Both the position numbers and the translations under genes were made by a program. This document shows positions 24,305-32,428 of a stretch of DNA of 41,117 nucleotides, in pieces. The stretch is from Clostridium sp. Lineage in GTDB: Bacteria; Bacillota; Clostridia; Clostridiales; Clostridiaceae. Each line of letters begins with the position of its first letter. Position 1 is the first letter of the stretch. The notes below the pieces were generated by a model. That model ran no database searches, had not been told where the DNA came from, and saw only the letters and a program-made list of their open reading frames with translations. The stretch is taken from NCBI GenBank assembly GCA_029257045.1, contig JARIDB010000013.1, positions 1 through 41,117 on the forward strand. Direction: 5' to 3'.

Positions 24305-24364
24305 AACATATAATAGTTTGCAATGACTTGGAGCGAGGGCTGAATAAGCAAATTATTATATGTT
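24305..24364 (+). ncRNA. Orphan structured element in the rbgA leader
   Basis: Bases 24305-24321 pair with 24348-24364 in a 17-bp stem with one G-T wobble. The 26-base loop is G-rich and unlike the surrounding A+T-rich sequence (GACTTGGAGCGAGGGCTGAA within 24325-24344). A small hairpin, GTTCA with TGAAC (24295-24307), lies just before it and shares its first bases. TATAAT at 24278-24283 could be the -10 of a promoter, although no good -35 is seen. I do not recognise a known riboswitch, T-box or ribosomal leader. Confidence 0.5.
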
Positions 24365-24428
24365 TATTTATATTTAAAATATTTAAAAATGGATAAAATA
24401 TAAATATATTAAAGAGGAGGTACATATT

Positions 24429-25277
24429 ATGGCAACAATAAATTGGTTTCCAGGACATATGAAAAAAACCCAAAGAGAAATTAAAGAAAATTTAAAATTA
24501 GTTGATGCTGTTATTGAAATAAGAGATGCAAGAATTGCAAGAAGTTCAGCTAATCCTGATATAGATAAATTATGTGAAGGAAAACCGAGGATAATACTTT
24601 TAAATAAAAGTGATTTATGCGAAGGGAGAGCTACAAAAAATTGGATTAATAGCTTATCTTCAGAAACTATAAAGGTACTTGAAGTTAATTGTCTATCTGG
24701 TAAGGGCTTAAATCAAATTAAACCAGCTCTAGAAGCATTACTAAAAGAAAAGCATGATAGATTAAGATCTAAGGGGTTAGTTAAAATTCAAATGAGAGTT
24801 ATGGTTGTTGGAATACCTAATGTAGGTAAATCTACATTTATAAATAAAATGGCTAAAAATAATGTTGCAAAAACTGGAGATAGACCAGGGGTTACTAAAA
24901 GTAAGCAATGGATTAAAACTAAAATGGATATTGAAATGTTAGATACTCCAGGAGTTTTATGGCCTAAATTTGAAGATGAAGAAACTGCATTAAACTTAGC
25001 TTTTACAGGAGCTATTAAAGATGAAATTATGGATATAGAGGAGCTTGTTTTGAAACTTATAAAAAGATTACAAGATTTTTATCCAAAGCAATTACTAGAA
25101 AGATATAAAATAGAAAATATTAACGAAGACCCATTAGAGACTTTAAATGATATTGCTAAAAAAAGAGGCTGTTTACTTAAAAAAGGAGAAATTGATTATA
25201 ATAGAATAGCTATGATTTTATTAGATGAATTTAGAGGGGGAAAAATAGGTAATATATCCCTTGAATATCCGAATTAA
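24429..25277 (+). CDS. rbgA: Ribosome biogenesis GTPase RbgA (YlqF)
   Basis: RbgA is a circularly permuted GTPase that drives late 50S assembly, promoting incorporation of L16 and other late proteins. The 282-residue protein shows the permuted order: G4 NKSD at 59-62 comes before G1 GIPNVGKST at 128-136 and G3 DTPGV at 172-176. The N-terminal INWFPGHMKKTQREI is conserved. GAGGAGG precedes the ATG. rnhB begins 11 bases after the stop, the usual rbgA-rnhB pairing. The long leader with a structured element is the unusual part. Confidence 0.97.
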   Translation: MATINWFPGHMKKTQREIKENLKLVDAVIEIRDARIARSSANPDIDKLCEGKPRIILLNKSDLCEGRATKNWINSLSSETIKVLEVNCLSGKGLNQIKPALEALLKEKHDRLRSKGLVKIQMRVMVVGIPNVGKSTFINKMAKNNVAKTGDRPGVTKSKQWIKTKMDIEMLDTPGVLWPKFEDEETALNLAFTGAIKDEIMDIEELVLKLIKRLQDFYPKQLLERYKIENINEDPLETLNDIAKKRGCLLKKGEIDYNRIAMILLDEFRGGKIGNISLEYPN

Positions 25278-25288
25278 AGAGGTAAGAT

Positions 25289-26107
25289 ATGGATTATATA
25301 CAAGATATAGAAAAATTAAGTTATAAAAAGGTTAAAGAAATAATTGATGATATTGATTATGAAAATGATTTTAATAATGCAAGTTTTCAAAAGTTAGTAG
25401 AAAAATTAAAAGCTGATAAAAGAAAAAATATTATTTCTCTTGGAGATAAAATGCTTAGAGAAAAAGAAAAACTAGAAAAAGAGATGCAAAGAATAAAGAA
25501 TATGTATTCTTTTGATAAAGCATTTTCAAAAAGCCACCTTATAGCAGGTGTAGATGAAGTAGGGAGAGGTCCTCTAGCAGGGCCTATTGTAGCTTGTGCT
25601 GTAATATTAGACCTAAATGTACTAGATGATGAAATTATACTTGGATTAAATGATTCAAAGAAGGTTCCGCAGAAAAAACGGAAAGAATTAGCAGAAATAA
25701 TAAAGAAAAAGGCTATAGCTTACTTTATTTCTGAAAAATCAAATAAGGATATAGATGAAAAGGGAATAGCTTATTGTAATAATCAAATATTCTTAGATTC
25801 TTGTTATAATTTAAAAGTTAAGCCTGATTTGATTTTATCTGATGGATATTTAATAAAAGGAATAAAGATTCCTAATAAATATGTAATAAAAGGAGATTCA
25901 AAATCAGCAAGTATTGCTGCAGCTTCAATTTTAGCAAAGGTTTATAGAGATGACTTAATGAAAGAATATGCTAAAAAGTATCCAGATTATAATTTTGAAG
26001 ATAATGTAGGTTATGGAACTAAAAAGCATATTGAAGGTATTAGTAAAGTGGGGATTTGTGATATTCACAGAAAATCCTTTTTAAATAATATACTTAATAA
26101 CCTCTAA
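25289..26107 (+). CDS. rnhB: Ribonuclease HII
   Basis: RNase HII removes ribonucleotides embedded in DNA and RNA-DNA hybrids. The 272-residue protein has a coiled N-terminal extension of about 80 residues, as in other Firmicute enzymes, then the RNase H fold. Catalytic acids are visible as Asp89-Glu90 in IAGVDEVGRGPLAGP, Asp185 in LSDGY and Asp203 in KGDSKSASIAAASILAK. AAAGAGG is just upstream of the ATG. The last 14 bases overlap the end of yraN, which runs the other way. Confidence 0.96.
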   Translation: MDYIQDIEKLSYKKVKEIIDDIDYENDFNNASFQKLVEKLKADKRKNIISLGDKMLREKEKLEKEMQRIKNMYSFDKAFSKSHLIAGVDEVGRGPLAGPIVACAVILDLNVLDDEIILGLNDSKKVPQKKRKELAEIIKKKAIAYFISEKSNKDIDEKGIAYCNNQIFLDSCYNLKVKPDLILSDGYLIKGIKIPNKYVIKGDSKSASIAAASILAKVYRDDLMKEYAKKYPDYNFEDNVGYGTKKHIEGISKVGICDIHRKSFLNNILNNL

Positions 26108-26465
26108 AAGAATCTTTCAAATGATTTATTTTAAAATCATTATTTATTGTGTTAAAATACACTTCAATAACATCAAATCTACAATTATAATTAAATAAAT
26201 TTTTAGATATAATATAATAATTGCATAAATTTAATATACGTCTTTGTTTAAAGTAGGTAACAGATTCTTGTGGTAATCCATAAAGAGTGTTGTACCTACT
26301 TTTTACTTCTATAAATACAATAATATCTTTTAATTTACATATGATATCAATTTCTCCATATCTGCTTCTGTAATTTAAATCTAATATAATATAACCATTA
26401 TTTATTAAATAATCTTTAGAAATTTTCTCGCCGTAGGAACCAATAGCTTTATTTAAATTTTTCAT
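26094..26465 (-). CDS. yraN: YraN family endonuclease-like protein (UPF0102)
   Basis: This 123-residue protein has the restriction-endonuclease-like core of the UPF0102 family: a GEIDII motif, then FIEVKSR, which supplies the D-ExK type metal-binding residues. Its role is not established, although the family is often found near rnhB, yifB and dprA and is suspected to act in DNA repair or uptake. I choose ATG 26465 behind AAAGGGTG; a GTG at 26474 lies inside that SD. The odd point is orientation: it opposes rnhB (14-base overlap) and yifB, which it would usually join. Confidence 0.88.
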   Translation of the reverse strand: MKNLNKAIGSYGEKISKDYLINNGYIILDLNYRSRYGEIDIICKLKDIIVFIEVKSRYNTLYGLPQESVTYFKQRRILNLCNYYIISKNLFNYNCRFDVIEVYFNTINNDFKINHLKDSFRGY

Positions 26466-26511
26466 TTTAATCACCCTTTTATAATATTGACTAAAAGATA
26501 TTAATTAAAAC

Positions 26512-26541
26512 AAATATATAAGCAAAAATGTTTATATATTT
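26512..26541. repeat. Inverted repeat in the yraN-yifB divergent region
   Basis: AAATATATAA (26512-26521) and TTATATATTT (26532-26541) form a perfect 10-bp inverted repeat with a 10-base gap, roughly midway between the two divergent start codons. It could be an operator, but such A/T-only repeats also arise by chance. Confidence 0.35.
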
Positions 26542-26577
26542 TTGAAATTGGTCAATAATCGAAATGAGGTGATTAAA

Positions 26578-28098
26578 ATGGCTATAGAAATAATAAGTGC
26601 AACTCATAATGGGCTTGACGGAATATTAATAAAAGTTGAAGTGGATATAAATAAAGGTATGCCAAGTTTTAATATTGTAGGATTACCAGATACTTCTGTT
26701 AAAGAATCAAAGGAAAGGGTGAGATCTGCTATTATAAACAGCGGTTTTGAATTTCCTTTAGGAAGAATAACAATAAATTTAGCTCCTGCAGATATTAGAA
26801 AAATAGGATCTCTTCTTGATCTTCCTATTGCATTAGGAATACTTATTAAATCAAAGCAAATTATTGAAAAAGACTTAAAGGACTTTATAATTTTTGGAGA
26901 ATTATCTCTTAAAGGAGATTTGAAAGCAATTAAAGGAGCATTACCTATAATATTTGAAGGGAAAAATAATAAAAAGAATAGTTTTATATTTCCTTTTAGT
27001 AATTTGATGGAGTTAAGATCCTTTAATATAGGTAATTTTTATCCCTTTAAGAATTTAAAAGAAGTAATTTCCTTCATAAATTATGAAGATTTACTACCTT
27101 TTGTATTTGAAGGAGTTAAAGTAAAATCAAAAGAGACCCTACTAGATTATTCTGATATAATAGGGCAACAGACCTCTAAAAGAGCTATGGAAATAGCGGC
27201 ATCTGGAAGACACAATATTCTTTTGTATGGAGCGCCTGGAGCAGGAAAAACTATGTTAGCTAAAGCCCTACCATCTATTATGCCTCCTTTAAGCCCTAAA
27301 GAGGAAATGGAAATAGCAAAGATTTATAGTGCTTCAGGAATCTTAGAAGAAGAAATAAAAATACCCTTTAGAAGTCCTCACCATACAATAACTAAAGTAG
27401 CTTTAGTTGGAGGGGGAAGAGAAATAAAAGCTGGAGAAATAACTTTGGCTCATAATGGAATATTATTTTTAGATGAGATTTTAGAGTTTAAGAGGGATGT
27501 TTTAGAAGTATTAAGAGAACCTTTAGAAGAAAAAGTGATAAATATAAATAGAATTAATGGAAGTTATAAATTACCTTCTAATTTTTTATTAATAGGAGCC
27601 TTTAATCCTTGCCCTTGTGGGTTGTATATTGAGGGATTAAATAATAATAACGGATGCACTTGCAGTGAAAGAGATAGGAAGAAATATACATCTAGATTGT
27701 CAAGGGCTATGTTAGATAGAATAGATTTACTAAATTATGTACCAAGGATTAAAGTGGAAGAAATTAATAAAAGAAAAGATTCTTTATCATCGGAAGAAAT
27801 GAAAAAACGAGTGCTAGATGCAAGAGAAATTCAAAGAGAAAGATACAATAAAAGTAAATATAATTATAACTCAGAAGTTAATGGAAAAGATATAAATAAA
27901 TTTTTCAACCTATCAGAAGGTGGAAAAAATTTAATAGATATTTATTATGAAAGATGCAACTTAACTATGAGAGGTTATTACAAGATAATAAAGGTGGCAA
28001 GGACTATAGCTGATTTAGATTTGTCAGATAGAATATATGAATATCATATATTTGAAGCTTTAGGTTATAGGAAAAACATAGAAGGAGAGATTATTTAA
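26578..28098 (+). CDS. yifB: YifB/ComM family Mg-chelatase-like AAA+ ATPase
   Basis: This is a 506-residue AAA+ protein. In naturally competent bacteria the ComM branch is a hexameric helicase aiding branch migration of incoming DNA; function in Clostridium is untested. It has an N-terminal Lon-like ChlI domain (MAIEIISATHNGLDG, then GLPDTSVKESKERVRSA), Walker A GAPGAGKT near 218 and Walker B GILFLDEI near 294. A Cys cluster, NPCPCG with CTCSERD, may bind metal, and a C-terminal lid domain follows. ATG 26578 behind GAGGTGATT fits the family; an upstream start at 26542 adds 12 unrelated residues. dprA begins 1 base after the stop. Confidence 0.93.
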   Translation: MAIEIISATHNGLDGILIKVEVDINKGMPSFNIVGLPDTSVKESKERVRSAIINSGFEFPLGRITINLAPADIRKIGSLLDLPIALGILIKSKQIIEKDLKDFIIFGELSLKGDLKAIKGALPIIFEGKNNKKNSFIFPFSNLMELRSFNIGNFYPFKNLKEVISFINYEDLLPFVFEGVKVKSKETLLDYSDIIGQQTSKRAMEIAASGRHNILLYGAPGAGKTMLAKALPSIMPPLSPKEEMEIAKIYSASGILEEEIKIPFRSPHHTITKVALVGGGREIKAGEITLAHNGILFLDEILEFKRDVLEVLREPLEEKVININRINGSYKLPSNFLLIGAFNPCPCGLYIEGLNNNNGCTCSERDRKKYTSRLSRAMLDRIDLLNYVPRIKVEEINKRKDSLSSEEMKKRVLDAREIQRERYNKSKYNYNSEVNGKDINKFFNLSEGGKNLIDIYYERCNLTMRGYYKIIKVARTIADLDLSDRIYEYHIFEALGYRKNIEGEII

Positions 28099-28099
28099 T

Positions 28100-29137
28100 A
28101 TGAATATTAATGAGATCCTGTGGTTTATTTTACTTAATATTAGCAATGAAAAAAAATTAGAATTAATAATAGAATATAAAGAAATAAATATAATTAAAAA
28201 AAACAAAGATAAGATAAAAAAATTAATAGGTACAAATAAGGATTTAGAACTAATAGAAATTGAAAAATTTAAAAAGTATTTATATGATGAAGAAATTGGT
28301 TATATTACAATTTTGGATAAAGAATACCCTGAAAATCTTTTATATGGATATAGCCCACCTTTTGTAATATTTTATAAAGGTAATATTAATTTGTTAAAAG
28401 GAGAATTAATTTCAATTGTTGGAGCAAGAAATTGTAGTAATTATGGAAGCGAAGTTACAAAGATAATAGCTAGATATTTATCAAGTAATAACATTACAGT
28501 TGTAAGTGGTATGGCTTTAGGAATAGATTCAATTGCTCAAAGAACAGTTATATTAGAATCAGGAAACACCATAGGGGTTTTAGGGTGTGGTGTGGATATA
28601 GTTTATCCAAATACTAATGTTGATTTATATAAAAATCTAGTAAAAAAAGGCCTTGTTATTTCTGAATTTTTACCTAAAACAAAACCTTTTGCTTATAATT
28701 TTCCAAGGAGAAATAGAATAATAAGTGGTTTAAGTAAAGGACTTATAGTTGTAGAAGCTGGAGTGAAAAGTGGCACATTAATAACTGTAGATTATGCCTT
28801 GGAATCTAATAAAGTTGTAATGGCAGTACCAGGTTCGATATTTAATAAAAATAGTGAAGGTTGTAATAAATTAATAAGTGAAGGGGCTCATGTTCTACAA
28901 AGTGTTGAAGATATTAATGAGGTTTTTAAGATTAAAAATAAAATAAATACTAATTCATATAAAAAACCAATAATTAACGAGTTAATGAGTAAAATTAGCA
29001 ATGAACCTATTCATTTAGATGATATACTTGAAATTGTAAATGTTGACAGAAAGGTATTATTTGAGTTATTATTTGAAATGCAAAATAGAAATGAAATTAT
29101 TTGCCTACCTGGCAATTATTATGCAAAAACAATTTAG
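28100..29137 (+). CDS. dprA: DNA processing protein DprA
   Basis: DprA binds single-stranded DNA and loads RecA during transformation; it is conserved even in bacteria not known to be competent. The 345-residue protein has a weakly conserved N-terminal helical region, then the Rossmann fold with SIVGARNCSNYG near 104, SGMALGIDSIAQ near 136, GCGVDIVYP near 158 and FPRRNRIISGLS near 200. A C-terminal winged helix spans about 290-345. It is tightly linked to yifB (1-base gap) and lies 41 bases before topA. Confidence 0.95.
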   Translation: MNINEILWFILLNISNEKKLELIIEYKEINIIKKNKDKIKKLIGTNKDLELIEIEKFKKYLYDEEIGYITILDKEYPENLLYGYSPPFVIFYKGNINLLKGELISIVGARNCSNYGSEVTKIIARYLSSNNITVVSGMALGIDSIAQRTVILESGNTIGVLGCGVDIVYPNTNVDLYKNLVKKGLVISEFLPKTKPFAYNFPRRNRIISGLSKGLIVVEAGVKSGTLITVDYALESNKVVMAVPGSIFNKNSEGCNKLISEGAHVLQSVEDINEVFKIKNKINTNSYKKPIINELMSKISNEPIHLDDILEIVNVDRKVLFELLFEMQNRNEIICLPGNYYAKTI

Positions 29138-29143
29138 AAAAAT

Positions 29144-29178
29144 AAGGGGGTGCAGACTCCAGAAATGGAGTTTTATAT
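29144..29178 (+). promoter_or_regulatory. topA ribosome binding site with an intervening hairpin
   Basis: The SD AAGGGGGTG (29144-29152) lies 26 bases before the topA ATG. A 7-bp hairpin (29154-29160 with 29167-29173, loop AGAAAT) fills the gap. With the hairpin folded only about six unpaired bases remain between SD and ATG. No other SD is present. Confidence 0.6.
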
Positions 29179-31269
29179 ATGGGACAAAATCTTGTAATAG
29201 TAGAATCACCTGCAAAGGCTAAAACTATAGGTAAGTATTTAGGAAAAAATTATATTGTAGAAGCGTCTATGGGACATGTAAGAGATTTACCAAAAAGTAC
29301 ACTTGGAGTTGATGTGGAAAATAATTTCACACCTAAGTATATAACGATAAGAGGAAAGGGAGAATTAATAGCAAAATTAAAGAAAGCTGCAAAAAAGGCA
29401 GATAAAGTTTATCTTGCAACTGACCCTGACCGTGAAGGAGAGGCTATATCTTGGCACTTGGCAAAGATATTTAATATAGATGAAAAAGAAAAGTGCAGAA
29501 TAGTATTTAATGAAATAACAAAAACAGCAGTAAAAGCTTCTATAAAAGAAGCAAGAAAAATAAATGATAATTTAGTTGATGCCCAGCAGGCAAGAAGAAT
29601 ATTAGATAGGCTTGTTGGTTATGAAATAAGCCCTATTTTATGGAAAAATGTTAAATGGGGTTTAAGTGCAGGTAGAGTTCAATCTGCAGCTTTAAAACTT
29701 ATTTGTGATAAAGAAGAGGAAATAAATAAGTTTGAGTCAAAAGAATATTGGACTGTAGATTGTATTGTAACTAAAGATAGAAAAAGATTCCCTATAAAAT
29801 TATCTCAATATAAGGGGAAAAAAGTTGAAATAGAAACAAAAGAAAAAAGTGAAAAGATTATTAATGATTTAGAAGAAAATGATTTTATTATAGATAAAGT
29901 AAAAAAAGGAGTTAAAGTTAAGAATCCATTACCTCCATTTACTACAAGTACCCTCCAACAAGAGGCTTCTAAAAAACTTAACTTTATAACTAGGAGAACT
30001 ATGTCAATTGCTCAAGTTCTATATGAAGGTGTAGAGGTTAAAGGATATGGAACTGTAGGTCTTATAACTTATATGAGAACAGATTCTGTTAGAATATCTG
30101 ATGAAGCACAAAATAAAGCTAATGACTTTATAAATTTAAATTATGGGAATGAATATATTCCAAGTGAGAAAAGAATTTATAAAAGCAAGAAAAATATACA
30201 AGATGCTCATGAAGCTATAAGACCTTCAATAATAGAAATAACACCAGAAATTGCTAAAGGTTCTTTAACACCAGAGCAATATAAGTTATATTCTCTTATT
30301 TGGAATAGATTTATGGCAAGTCAGATGGCTTCTTGTGAATTAAATACATTAAGTATAGAAATAAAAAATGGAGATTATAAGTTTAGAGCTAGTGGATCTA
30401 CAATTAAATTTGATGGTTTTATGAAAGTTTATGAATATCTTACAGAAGAAGATGGCGAAGATGTATCTTTACCTCAGCTTAATGAAAAAGATATTTTAAA
30501 TAAAGTAGAAATAGAAGGAAAACAACATTTTACACAACCACCTGCTAGATATACAGAAGCTTCTTTTGTAAAATTATTAGAGGAAAAAGGTATAGGTAGA
30601 CCAAGTACTTATGTTCCAACGATAACAACTCTTTTAAGTAGAGAATACGTAAATAGAGAAAAGAAAAATTTATTACCAACAGAGCTTGGATTTATAGTGA
30701 ATAATATGGTAACAGAGTATTTTACACAAATAGTAGATACGGATTTTACAGCAGATATGGAAAGAAACTTGGATTTTGTAGAAGATGGGAAAGAGGAATG
30801 GAAAAAGGTAGTTGGAGAATTCTATAAACCTCTTAAAGTTGCAATTGATAAAGCAGAAAAAGAAGTTTCTAAAGTTGTGATTGAAGACAAGGTAAGTGAT
30901 GTACCTTGTGAAAAGTGCGGTAAAATGATGGTTATAAAACATGGGAGATATGGAAACTTCTTAGCTTGTCCAGGGTATCCGGAATGCAAGAATGCGAAAC
31001 CTATAGTTGAAGAAATTGAAGCACCTTGTCCAAAATGTGGAGGTAAGATTTTAGCTAAGAAAAGCAAAAAAGGTAAAAGGTTTTTTGGGTGTGGAAGTTA
31101 TCCGAATTGTGACTTTATTAGTTGGAATGAGCCATTAAAGGAAAAATGCGAAAAGTGTGGTTCTTATATGACTTTGAAATATAGTAAGACTAAAGGGAAT
31201 TATGGAAGATGTTCTAATGAAGAATGTAAAAATATTATAAGTTTAAATAAAGATAAAGAAAACTTATAA
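29179..31269 (+). CDS. topA: DNA topoisomerase I
   Basis: TopA relaxes negative supercoils by a type IA strand-passage mechanism. The 696-residue protein has a TOPRIM domain (VIVESPAKAKTIGKYLG at 5-21, DPDREGEA from 82) and a catalytic Tyr298 in GLITYMRTDS. Three C-terminal zinc ribbons follow: CEKCGKMM with CPGYPEC, CPKCGGK with CGSYPNC, and CEKCGSYM with CSNEEC. The opening MGQNLVIVESPAKAKTIG fixes the ATG at 29179. It follows dprA, the usual order in Firmicutes. The separated ribosome binding site suggests translational control. Confidence 0.98.
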   Translation: MGQNLVIVESPAKAKTIGKYLGKNYIVEASMGHVRDLPKSTLGVDVENNFTPKYITIRGKGELIAKLKKAAKKADKVYLATDPDREGEAISWHLAKIFNIDEKEKCRIVFNEITKTAVKASIKEARKINDNLVDAQQARRILDRLVGYEISPILWKNVKWGLSAGRVQSAALKLICDKEEEINKFESKEYWTVDCIVTKDRKRFPIKLSQYKGKKVEIETKEKSEKIINDLEENDFIIDKVKKGVKVKNPLPPFTTSTLQQEASKKLNFITRRTMSIAQVLYEGVEVKGYGTVGLITYMRTDSVRISDEAQNKANDFINLNYGNEYIPSEKRIYKSKKNIQDAHEAIRPSIIEITPEIAKGSLTPEQYKLYSLIWNRFMASQMASCELNTLSIEIKNGDYKFRASGSTIKFDGFMKVYEYLTEEDGEDVSLPQLNEKDILNKVEIEGKQHFTQPPARYTEASFVKLLEEKGIGRPSTYVPTITTLLSREYVNREKKNLLPTELGFIVNNMVTEYFTQIVDTDFTADMERNLDFVEDGKEEWKKVVGEFYKPLKVAIDKAEKEVSKVVIEDKVSDVPCEKCGKMMVIKHGRYGNFLACPGYPECKNAKPIVEEIEAPCPKCGGKILAKKSKKGKRFFGCGSYPNCDFISWNEPLKEKCEKCGSYMTLKYSKTKGNYGRCSNEECKNIISLNKDKENL

Positions 31270-31325
31270 AATATAAGCAAAGTCAACTATTATCCGTAAG
31301 TTTGTCGAAAACACATAAATATATG

Positions 31326-31354
31326 TTGAAAAGAAAAAATACTTATGTTAGTAT
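31326..31354 (+). promoter_or_regulatory. Probable codY promoter
   Basis: TTGAAA (31326-31331) and TAGTAT (31349-31354) are 17 bases apart, with TG at the extended -10 position. The start would be near 31361, giving a 75-base leader. Confidence 0.5.
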
Positions 31355-31371
31355 GAACCTGAAATAAATAG

Positions 31372-31386
31372 ATTTTTTTGAAAATT
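31372..31386 (+). promoter_or_regulatory. CodY-like box in the codY leader
   Basis: ATTTTTTTGAAAATT matches AATTTTCWGAAAATT at 13 of 15 positions, about 10-25 bases downstream of the likely start, where binding would act as a roadblock or block initiation. It lacks the central C, and the region is highly A+T-rich. Confidence 0.35.
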
Positions 31387-31435
31387 TAAAAAATTTAAAA
31401 TATTTCAAGGGGGATATAATATAGGAGGAATTAGT

Positions 31436-32209
31436 TTGACATCATTATTAGAAAAAACAAGGAAATTGAACAAAATACTACAAAAAACCGGTAGTGAGCC
31501 AGTAATATTCGAGGATATATGCGCTATTTTAAGTGAGGTCTTATCATGCAATGTTTATGTAATAAGCAGAAAAGGAAAAGTGCTAGGCCATACTTTTTCA
31601 AAGGATTTTGAATGCGATATAATGAGGAATCATGTTATAAATAATAAAAGGTTTCCTAAAGACTATAATGCAAATCTATTAAACATAAAAGAAAGTATTG
31701 CAAATTTAAATAATAAAGGTAAATGTGTATTCCCTGGAGAGGGCGATTGTATAATGGAAAATAAAATTACTACAATAGTACCTATCATAGGAAACAGAGA
31801 AAGACTTGGAACTTTAATGCTAGCAAGATTTAATGAAGAATTCAAAGAAGATGATTTAGTTTTAGCGGAATATAGTGCAACTATTGTAGGAATGGAAATT
31901 TTAAGATCAAAACAAGTAGAAATAGAAGATGAAGCAAGAAAAAAAGCAGTAGTTCAACTTGCTATAGGTACATTATCTTATTCAGAATTAGAAGCTGTAG
32001 AACATATTTTTGCAGAACTTGATGGAAAAGAAGGACTTTTAGTAGCTTCTAAAATAGCAGATAAAGTTGGAATAACAAGAAGCGTTATAGTAAATGCACT
32101 TAGAAAATTTGAAAGTGCAGGAGTTATTGAATCAAGATCTTTAGGAATGAAGGGAACTCATATAAAAATATTAAACGATAAATTAATGGATGAATTAAAT
32201 AAAAATTAA
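31436..32209 (+). CDS. codY: GTP- and branched-chain amino acid-sensing transcriptional regulator CodY
   Basis: CodY represses or activates stationary-phase, amino acid and carbon-overflow genes in response to GTP and branched-chain amino acids. The 257-residue protein has an N-terminal GAF sensor (about 1-155) and a C-terminal winged helix with [16 protein letters not shown] and [19 protein letters not shown]. The start is TTG at 31436, seven bases after AGGAGGA, giving [16 protein letters not shown], which aligns with the MSSLLEKTR opening of other CodY proteins. It is transcribed alone between topA and rpsB. CodY-like boxes occur in its own leader and before pta. Confidence 0.98.
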   Translation: MTSLLEKTRKLNKILQKTGSEPVIFEDICAILSEVLSCNVYVISRKGKVLGHTFSKDFECDIMRNHVINNKRFPKDYNANLLNIKESIANLNNKGKCVFPGEGDCIMENKITTIVPIIGNRERLGTLMLARFNEEFKEDDLVLAEYSATIVGMEILRSKQVEIEDEARKKAVVQLAIGTLSYSELEAVEHIFAELDGKEGLLVASKIADKVGITRSVIVNALRKFESAGVIESRSLGMKGTHIKILNDKLMDELNKN

Positions 32210-32217
32210 GAAAAGAT

Positions 32218-32252
32218 AAAGATGGTATAATAAAATTTATGCCATCTTTAAT
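32218..32252 (+). terminator. codY terminator
   Basis: AAAGATGGTATA (32218-32229) pairs with TATGCCATCTTT (32238-32249) including one wobble. The T-rich tail is short. Confidence 0.65.
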
Positions 32253-32288
32253 AATTAAGTATAAAATGAATATTTTAGAAAAAAGATG

Positions 32289-32317
32289 TTGCTAGGATAA
32301 ATACCATATGTTATACT
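32289..32317 (+). promoter_or_regulatory. rpsB promoter
   Basis: TTGCTA (32289-32294) and TATACT (32312-32317) are 17 bases apart, with TG at the extended -10 position, giving a start near 32324. Confidence 0.65.
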
Positions 32318-32323
32318 GACTAA

Positions 32324-32428
32324 GGTAACAAAATACACACAATGTTCTATTTATAAAGATGGTGACTTAGTTAATATTAAGGAAACTTTATAAGATGGCA
32401 TTGGAGGAAAAAACCAGGAGGTAATAAA
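32324..32428 (+). promoter_or_regulatory. Structured leader of rpsB, candidate S2 autoregulatory site
   Basis: The roughly 105-base leader holds a two-part hairpin. TTATAAAG (32351-32358) pairs with CTTTATAA (32386-32393), and inside it 32366-32371 pairs with 32376-32381, separated by an asymmetric internal loop. AGATGG occurs both in the internal loop and just after the outer stem. S2 leaders regulate rpsB in other bacteria, but I cannot match this one to a described family. Confidence 0.4.

Noticed and set aside
24323-24343. Six-codon ORF (MTWSEG) in the loop of the rbgA leader hairpin
   Set aside because: There is no SD and the start is enclosed by the stem; more probably a chance frame.
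24236-24428. T-box or known riboswitch before rbgA
   Set aside because: No T-box GGTGG element, no terminator with T run, and no match to purine, SAM, TPP, FMN, glycine or c-di-GMP core motifs that I know.
26542-26577. Upstream extension of yifB
   Set aside because: It lies before the GAGGTG binding site and adds residues not found in the family.
29165-29197. Short ORF from the ATG inside the hairpin before topA
   Set aside because: It is out of frame with topA, starts inside the stem-loop and encodes only ten residues; kept only as a possible competing start.
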